Assembly (NCBI RefSeq): GCF_001888805.2
Contig: NZ_CP019113.1
Coordinates: forward strand, 1,612,001 to 1,676,000
Reading direction: 5' to 3'
Source of the DNA: Enterobacter sp. SA187
GTDB lineage: Bacteria; Pseudomonadota; Gammaproteobacteria; Enterobacterales; Enterobacteriaceae
Length of the DNA stretch: 64,000 nt
The translations under genes and the position numbers were made by a program. Below, piece after piece: positions 59,362 through 64,000 of the stretch. The notes beneath the pieces were generated by a model that did not search any database, had not been told where the DNA came from, and saw only the letters and a program-made list of their open reading frames with translations. Every line of letters begins with the position of its first letter. The stretch's first letter is position 1.

Positions 59362-60927
59362 ATGCTAAAAACGCTATCGATTCGCACCGGCTTGCTGTCT
59401 TTACTGGCCGTTATGACATTACTCCTGCTGCTGGTCAGCGGCATCGGGATTTACGCCCTCACGCAAAGTTCCTCCTCTCTGCAACGCATCAATCACCTTC
59501 AGGGTGAGCAGATGGCGCGTCTGAATGAAGGATATAACCTGATTTTACGCGCCCGCAACGAGGCCGGTCAGGCTGTACGCATGATGGAAGTCGGGCTGCT
59601 GGACGATGCCGGGAAATCCGTCAAAGGGATCAACAGCGAAATCGCGCAGGCGCAGAAAGGCCTGCAGGCGGTAATCGATGCGGGCGTGGATGACGAAGCC
59701 GGTAAACCGCTGCTGGATCGTCTGGCGAAAAGCTATGCCGACTACAATAGCCAGGGCATCGTGCCGATGCAGAAAGCGCTGAACGAGCAAAGCCCCGACG
59801 GCTATTACGATCTGCTGGAAAACAAGCTGATTCCGGTGTCGCGTCAGTTTGATAACGACATGCAGGCATTCCTGAAATGGGGCGAAACCCGCGGTCAGGC
59901 GGAAGTGAAGGCGGTGCAAAGCAGTAAAAACCGCGTCATGGTGTTTATCGTCATTGCCGCGCTGTTGACGGCGGGCGTCATCGTGCTGGCGTGGCTGGTG
60001 CTGCGTCATATGCTGTTAAAACCGCTGGATGCGTCAATCCGTCAACTGGAGCAGGTGGCCGCAGGCGATCTCACGCCGGTCAGCGCCGCGCCCGCCAGCA
60101 AGGAGTTCAACCGCCTGATCGCCGCCATTGATGAGATGCGCCATTCCCTGGTGGGATCGGTCACCCGCGTGCGCGATGCCAGCGCGCAAATTGATACCGG
60201 CAGCCGCGAGCTGACCGCCGGCAATATGGATCTGGCGCAGCGCACCGAATCCACCGCCAGCTCCCTTGAGCAGACGGCGGCGAGCATGGAAGAGATCACC
60301 GCCACGGTGAAACAAAACGCGGACAACGCCGAACAGGCGCACCAGCTGGCGAAAACCGTCTCGGATACCGCCGATCGCGGCAGCGAAATGGTCTGCTACG
60401 TGATTGAAAAAATGAGCGATATCGCCGGCAGTGCCAACCGTATCGCCGACATCCTCAGCGTCATTGACGGCATTGCCTTCCAGACCAATATCCTTGCGCT
60501 GAACGCCTCGGTGGAAGCCGCGCGGGCAGGGGAGCAGGGGCGCGGTTTTGCGGTGGTCGCCGCAGAAGTGCGTAATCTTGCCGGTCGCAGCGCCGATGCC
60601 GCGAAAGAGATCCGCACCCTGATCAGCGATTCCAAAGCGCACGTCAGCGAAGGCAACGATCTGGCGATCCAGGCCGGGGAAACCATGGATGAAATCGCCG
60701 GTGAAGTGATGCGTATGACCAAACTGCTGCGTGAAATCGCCAGCGCCTCGCACGAGCAGAGCCGCGGGATTGAACAGGTGAATATTGCGGTCAATCAGAT
60801 GGACGAGACGGCGCAGCAGAACTCCGCGCTGGTGCAGCAATCCTCCGCCGCGACCCGCTCGCTGGAAGAGCAGTCGCGTGAACTGATGGAAGCGATGGCA
60901 TCGTTCAGATTGCAGATGGCGGGCTAA
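59362..60927 (+). CDS. Methyl-accepting chemotaxis protein with four-helix-bundle sensor
   Basis: 521-aa chemoreceptor. TM1 is at about 9-32 (LSLLAVMTLLLLLVSGIGIYALT); the helical periplasmic domain (33-190) contains RLNEGYNLILRARNEAGQAVRMMEVG; TM2 is at about 194-213, then HAMP. The signalling domain includes IDGIAFQTNILALNASVEAARAGEQGRGFAVVAAEVRNLAGRSADAAKEIRTLI. The C-terminus ends EAMASFRLQMAG with no NWETF pentapeptide, so it is of the Trg/Tap-like low-abundance type. ATG 59362 follows CCGGAATCATCATC. Lying behind the galactofuranose importer it could sense a related sugar through YtfQ, as Trg does with MglB and RbsB; this is conjecture. Nothing corresponds here in E. coli. Confidence 0.93.
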   Translation: MLKTLSIRTGLLSLLAVMTLLLLLVSGIGIYALTQSSSSLQRINHLQGEQMARLNEGYNLILRARNEAGQAVRMMEVGLLDDAGKSVKGINSEIAQAQKGLQAVIDAGVDDEAGKPLLDRLAKSYADYNSQGIVPMQKALNEQSPDGYYDLLENKLIPVSRQFDNDMQAFLKWGETRGQAEVKAVQSSKNRVMVFIVIAALLTAGVIVLAWLVLRHMLLKPLDASIRQLEQVAAGDLTPVSAAPASKEFNRLIAAIDEMRHSLVGSVTRVRDASAQIDTGSRELTAGNMDLAQRTESTASSLEQTAASMEEITATVKQNADNAEQAHQLAKTVSDTADRGSEMVCYVIEKMSDIAGSANRIADILSVIDGIAFQTNILALNASVEAARAGEQGRGFAVVAAEVRNLAGRSADAAKEIRTLISDSKAHVSEGNDLAIQAGETMDEIAGEVMRMTKLLREIASASHEQSRGIEQVNIAVNQMDETAQQNSALVQQSSAATRSLEEQSRELMEAMASFRLQMAG

Positions 60928-60935
60928 GAGGCTGA

Positions 60936-60990
60936 ATTGCCCGGCACACTAATGAGTAGGCCGGGTAAGCGTCAGCGCCACCCGGCGAAC
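60936..60990. repeat. REP element between the chemoreceptor and fbp
   Basis: TTGCCCGGC (60937) and the inverted unit AGGCCGGGTAAGCGTCAGCGCCACCCGG (60958-60985) lie between convergent stops. Confidence 0.75.
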
Positions 60991-61009
60991 CGTATCAACA
61001 ATCTAAAAA

Positions 61010-62008
61010 TTACGCGTCCGGATACTCACGCATAAAGCGCTCTACGTCATTCACCATATGCTCGTTGCCGACGAAGAACGGGCGGCGCTGGTGCAGGCTT
61101 TCCGGCACGATGTCCAGAATACGCTCTTTACCGTCGCTCGCTTTACCGCCAGCCTGCTCTGCCAGGAACGCCATCGGGTTACCTTCATACAGCAGACGCA
61201 GCTTCCCTTCCGGGTGGCTTGCGGTGCTCGGGTAAAGGTAGATGCCGCCTTTCAGCAGGTTACGGTGGAAATCCGCCACCAGCGAACCGATATAGCGCGA
61301 GGTATACGGGCGATGGGTGGCCTGATCTTCTTCCTGGCAGAACTTCAGATACTTCTTCACGCCCTGCGGGAATTTAATGTAGTTGCCTTCGTTAATGGAG
61401 TAGGTGTAACCCTTTTCCGGGAAGCGCATACGCTCCTGGCACAGGCAGAAGACGCCCAGAGACGGATCGTAAGTGAAGGCATGTACGCCGCAGCCGGTGG
61501 TGTACACCAGCATGGTGGAGGAGCCATACACCACATAACCGGCGGCAACCTGCTTGTTACCCGGTTGCAGGAAGTCTTCTTCCGTTACCGGCGTGCCGAC
61601 CGGCGTGACGCGGCGATAGATAGAGAAGATGGTCCCGACAGAAACGTTAACGTCGATGTTGGAAGAGCCGTCCAGCGGATCCATCAGCACCACGTACTTC
61701 GCATGCTCGCACCCTTCGAAAACCACGATTTCGTCTTCTTCTTCAGAGGCAATGCCCGCCACGATGTCGCGTGCTTTCAGTGCAGATTTCAGTTTTTCAT
61801 TGGCGAACAGGTCGAGTTTTTGCTGCACCTCTCCCTGGACGTTTTCGGCACCACTGGCGCCCAGAATATCAACCAGACCGGCTTTGTTAATATCCCGGTG
61901 GATGATTTTGGCCCCCAGTTTTATCGCCGACAACAGTGACGTGAGCTCACCCGTGGCATGTGAAAACTCATGCTGCTTTTCAACGATAAATTCACCTAAC
62001 GTTTTCAT
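61010..62008 (-). CDS. fbp: Fructose-1,6-bisphosphatase class I
   Basis: Gluconeogenic enzyme, 332 aa as in E. coli, hydrolysing fructose-1,6-bisphosphate. Metal-binding motifs are ASEEEDEIVVFE and VVLMDPLDGSSNIDVNVSVGTIFSIYRR; the substrate site includes RYIGSLVADFHRNLLKGGIYLYPS. It is divergent from mpl across 174 bp, with the usual neighbour order of E. coli. Confidence 0.99.
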   Translation of the reverse strand: MKTLGEFIVEKQHEFSHATGELTSLLSAIKLGAKIIHRDINKAGLVDILGASGAENVQGEVQQKLDLFANEKLKSALKARDIVAGIASEEEDEIVVFEGCEHAKYVVLMDPLDGSSNIDVNVSVGTIFSIYRRVTPVGTPVTEEDFLQPGNKQVAAGYVVYGSSTMLVYTTGCGVHAFTYDPSLGVFCLCQERMRFPEKGYTYSINEGNYIKFPQGVKKYLKFCQEEDQATHRPYTSRYIGSLVADFHRNLLKGGIYLYPSTASHPEGKLRLLYEGNPMAFLAEQAGGKASDGKERILDIVPESLHQRRPFFVGNEHMVNDVERFMREYPDA

Positions 62009-62182
62009 AACACTTCCCTACATTCTATGTGGAGTAAAGCGACTGCAACAATCTTAACAAAGTTTCAAAAGATTGCGCACAGGTGAATCGCGCCAGCAAA
62101 CTACGGAATATCCTGAAATGCATTTATCTGACCGCGGACATGTGGGTAAAATGTGCGCCAGATTAAAGAAGGATAACGACGT

Positions 62183-63565
62183 ATGCGCATTCATATATTG
62201 GGGATTTGTGGCACCTTTATGGGCGGCCTGGCAATGCTGGCCCGTTCCCTGGGCCATGAGGTAACGGGTTCGGACGCCAATGTGTATCCGCCAATGAGCA
62301 CGCTTTTATCAGAACAAGGGATTGATTTAATTCAGGGTTACGATCCATCGCAGCTCGATAACGCGCCGGATCTGGTGATCATCGGCAACGCCATGACCCG
62401 CGGCAATCCGTGTGTGGAAGCGGTGCTGGAAAAGAACATTCCTTATATGTCCGGCCCGCAGTGGCTGCACGATTTCGTGCTGCGCGACCGCTGGGTGCTG
62501 GCGGTGGCCGGTACACACGGTAAAACCACCACCGCCGGTATGGCGACCTGGATCCTCGAAGTCTGCGGCTATAAACCTGGCTTTGTGATCGGCGGCGTGC
62601 CGGGCAATTTTGAGGTTTCCGCGCGTCTGGGTGAAAGCCCGTTCTTCGTCATCGAAGCCGACGAATATGACTGCGCCTTCTTCGACAAGCGTTCCAAATT
62701 CGTGCACTACTGCCCGCGCACCCTGATCCTCAACAATCTTGAGTTCGATCATGCGGATATCTTCGACGATCTGAAAGCGATCCAGAAGCAGTTCCACCAC
62801 CTGGTGCGCATCGTGCCGGGGCAGGGCAAAATCATCTGGCCGGAAAACGACATCAATCTGAAGCAGACGATGGCGATGGGCTGCTGGAGCGAGCAGGAGC
62901 AGGTGGGCGAGCAGGGACACTGGCAGGCGAAAAAGCTGACCACCGATGCTTCCGAATGGGAAGTGTGGCTCGACGGCGAAAGCGTGGGCCGCGTGAAGTG
63001 GGATCTGGTGGGCGAGCACAACATGCATAACGGCCTGATGGCGATCGCCGCGGCGCGTCATGTGGGCGTTGCGCCTGCGGATGCGGCTAATGCGCTGGGA
63101 TCGTTCATCAACGCCCGCCGCCGTCTGGAGTTGCGCGGCGAAGCCAACGGTGTGACGGTGTATGACGATTTCGCCCATCACCCGACGGCGATCCTTGCCA
63201 CCCTGGCCGCGCTGCGCGGGAAAGTGGGCGGCACCGCGCGCATTCTCGCCGTGCTGGAGCCGCGCTCAAACACCATGAAAATGGGTATCTGCAAAGATGA
63301 TTTAGCGCCGTCGCTGGGACGCGCCGATGAAGTGTTCCTGCTTCAGCCGCAGCATATTCCATGGCAGGTGGCCGAAGTGGCGGAAGCCTGCATTCAGCCT
63401 GCGCACTGGCATGCGGATGTGGATACCCTGGCGGAGATGGTGGTGAAAACCGCGCAGCCTGGCGATCACATTCTGGTGATGAGCAACGGCGGTTTTGGTG
63501 GTATTCATCAGAAGCTGCTGGACGGGTTAGCGAAGAAAGCGGCGGCGGCTTCCGAGCCGGTGTAA
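62183..63565 (+). CDS. mpl: UDP-N-acetylmuramate:L-alanyl-gamma-D-glutamyl-meso-diaminopimelate ligase Mpl
   Basis: Murein-recycling ligase, 460 aa (E. coli 457), reattaching recovered tripeptide to UDP-MurNAc. Mur-ligase architecture: N-terminal UDP-binding domain MRIHILGICGTFMGGLAMLARSLGHEVTGSD; central ATP-binding AVAGTHGKTTTAGMATWIL with ADEYDCAFFDKRSKF; C-terminal ELRGEANGVTVYDDFAHHPTAILATL and LEPRSNTMKMG. ATG 62183 follows AAGGATAACGACGT. Confidence 0.98.
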   Translation: MRIHILGICGTFMGGLAMLARSLGHEVTGSDANVYPPMSTLLSEQGIDLIQGYDPSQLDNAPDLVIIGNAMTRGNPCVEAVLEKNIPYMSGPQWLHDFVLRDRWVLAVAGTHGKTTTAGMATWILEVCGYKPGFVIGGVPGNFEVSARLGESPFFVIEADEYDCAFFDKRSKFVHYCPRTLILNNLEFDHADIFDDLKAIQKQFHHLVRIVPGQGKIIWPENDINLKQTMAMGCWSEQEQVGEQGHWQAKKLTTDASEWEVWLDGESVGRVKWDLVGEHNMHNGLMAIAAARHVGVAPADAANALGSFINARRRLELRGEANGVTVYDDFAHHPTAILATLAALRGKVGGTARILAVLEPRSNTMKMGICKDDLAPSLGRADEVFLLQPQHIPWQVAEVAEACIQPAHWHADVDTLAEMVVKTAQPGDHILVMSNGGFGGIHQKLLDGLAKKAAAASEPV

Positions 63566-63570
63566 TACAG

Positions 63571-63658
63571 CGCCCGGTGGCGCTTCGCTTACCGGGCCTA
63601 CAAAACCATCAAACCGGGAACCGTAGGCCGGGTAAGGCGCAAGCCGCCACCCGGCAAA
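63571..63658. repeat. BIME: two REP units between mpl and yjgA
   Basis: GCCCGGTGGCGCTTCGCTTACCGGGC (63571-63597) and the larger AGGCCGGGTAAGGCGCAAGCCGCCACCCGGC (63626-63656) are two palindromes in a convergent gap. Confidence 0.85.
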
Positions 63659-63672
63659 ATGTTAACCGGTGC

Positions 63673-64000
63673 TTACTCCGCGTCGGCTTCCGCCAGCTCG
63701 CGCAGGTACTGGAAAATCAGACGCGCAGACTTCGGCGCTTTATTCCCTTCTTTCTCTTTTTTCGCATTGCGGATCAGCGAGCGCAGCTGCTGACGGTCGG
63801 CATGCGGCCACAGGTTCAGCACGTCCGGCACCGCATCATCGCCTTCTTCAATCAGACGGTCGCGGATGTGTTCCAGCTTATGGAAAAACGCAACCTGCTG
63901 GTTGTGGCGGTTTTTCAGCTTATCCAGCGCCTGGCGGATCGGATCCACATCGCGCTGACGCAGCATTTTGCCGATCAACTGCATCTGGCGGCGGCGGCCT
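63673..64000 (-). CDS. darP: Ribosome biogenesis factor DarP (YjgA), N-terminus beyond the window
   Basis: DUF615 protein that assists late 50S assembly near the peptidyl-transferase centre. About the C-terminal 109 codons are visible, including RQRDVDPIRQALDKLKNRHNQQVAFFHKLEHIRDRLIEEGDDAVPDVLNLWPHADRQQLRSLIRNAKKEKEGNKAPKSARLIFQYLREL, near-identical to E. coli YjgA. An internal ATG at 63984 is not the real start; family length is about 183 aa and the frame stays open to the window edge. Confidence 0.95.
   Translation of the reverse strand, partial: GRRRQMQLIGKMLRQRDVDPIRQALDKLKNRHNQQVAFFHKLEHIRDRLIEEGDDAVPDVLNLWPHADRQQLRSLIRNAKKEKEGNKAPKSARLIFQYLRELAEADAE

Overview
The window is chromosomal DNA of a GC-rich member of the Enterobacteriaceae. 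The order of most genes matches the Escherichia coli stretch rlmB ... aidB-yjfN-bsmA-yjfP-ulaRGABCDEF-rpsF-priB-rpsR-rplI ... ytfB-fklB-cycA-ytfE-ytfF-qorB-ytfH-cpdB-cysQ-ytfJ-ytfK-ytfL-msrA-tamAB-ytfP ... ppa-ytfQRT-yjfF-fbp-mpl-yjgA, and the proteins are close enough to recognise by eye. The non-E. coli insertions (maltooligosyltrehalose pathway, extra chemoreceptors, a sugar-dehydrogenase cluster) suggest a motile, environmental or plant-associated genus such as Kosakonia, Enterobacter or a relative. The genus is an inference and I cannot settle it.

Layout. 1-2615: 3' part of a peptide-type ABC transporter operon (permease and two ATPases). 2692-3423: rlmB. 3486-9880: a translationally coupled treZ-treY-treX(glgX) operon converting alpha-glucan to trehalose. 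10124-16249: aidB, a Cache-type chemoreceptor, yjfN, bsmA, yjfP, ulaR. 16371-22189: the L-ascorbate regulon, ulaG diverging from ulaABCDEF. 22241-23809: ribosomal operon rpsF-priB-rpsR-rplI with an S6:S18-type leader. 23966-28919: a DMT exporter, ytfB, fklB, cycA and ytfE with a perfect NsrR operator. 29110-34218: a Tsr-like chemoreceptor, ytfF, an AraC regulator, qorB and ytfH. 34346-39732: cpdB, cysQ, ytfJ, ytfK, ytfL. 39901-44407: an accessory cluster of three tandem Gfo/Idh/MocA dehydrogenases with a divergent LacI regulator. 44551-51260: msrA, tamA, tamB, ytfP. 51302-53614: an OpgB paralogue. 53744-59254: ppa and the galactofuranose importer ytfQRT-yjfF. 59279-60927: a third chemoreceptor. 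61010-64000: fbp, mpl and the truncated yjgA/darP.

Three signals stand out. All three chemoreceptor genes, dispersed through otherwise syntenic backbone, carry a TAAA-N15-GCCG-type flagellar sigma-28 promoter, so each is a self-contained addition to the chemotaxis regulon. The Gfo/Idh/MocA triplet has its own regulator, a CRP-like site and a palindromic operator, but no linked transporter or kinase; its middle protein has lost the family's usual glycine and EKP motifs. This is the best candidate for an undescribed pathway. Many intergenic gaps hold REP/BIME palindromes, and one unusual 3 x 35-bp tandem repeat supplies the stop codon of the LacI gene. I saw no prophage, insertion sequence, CRISPR array, tRNA or rRNA gene.
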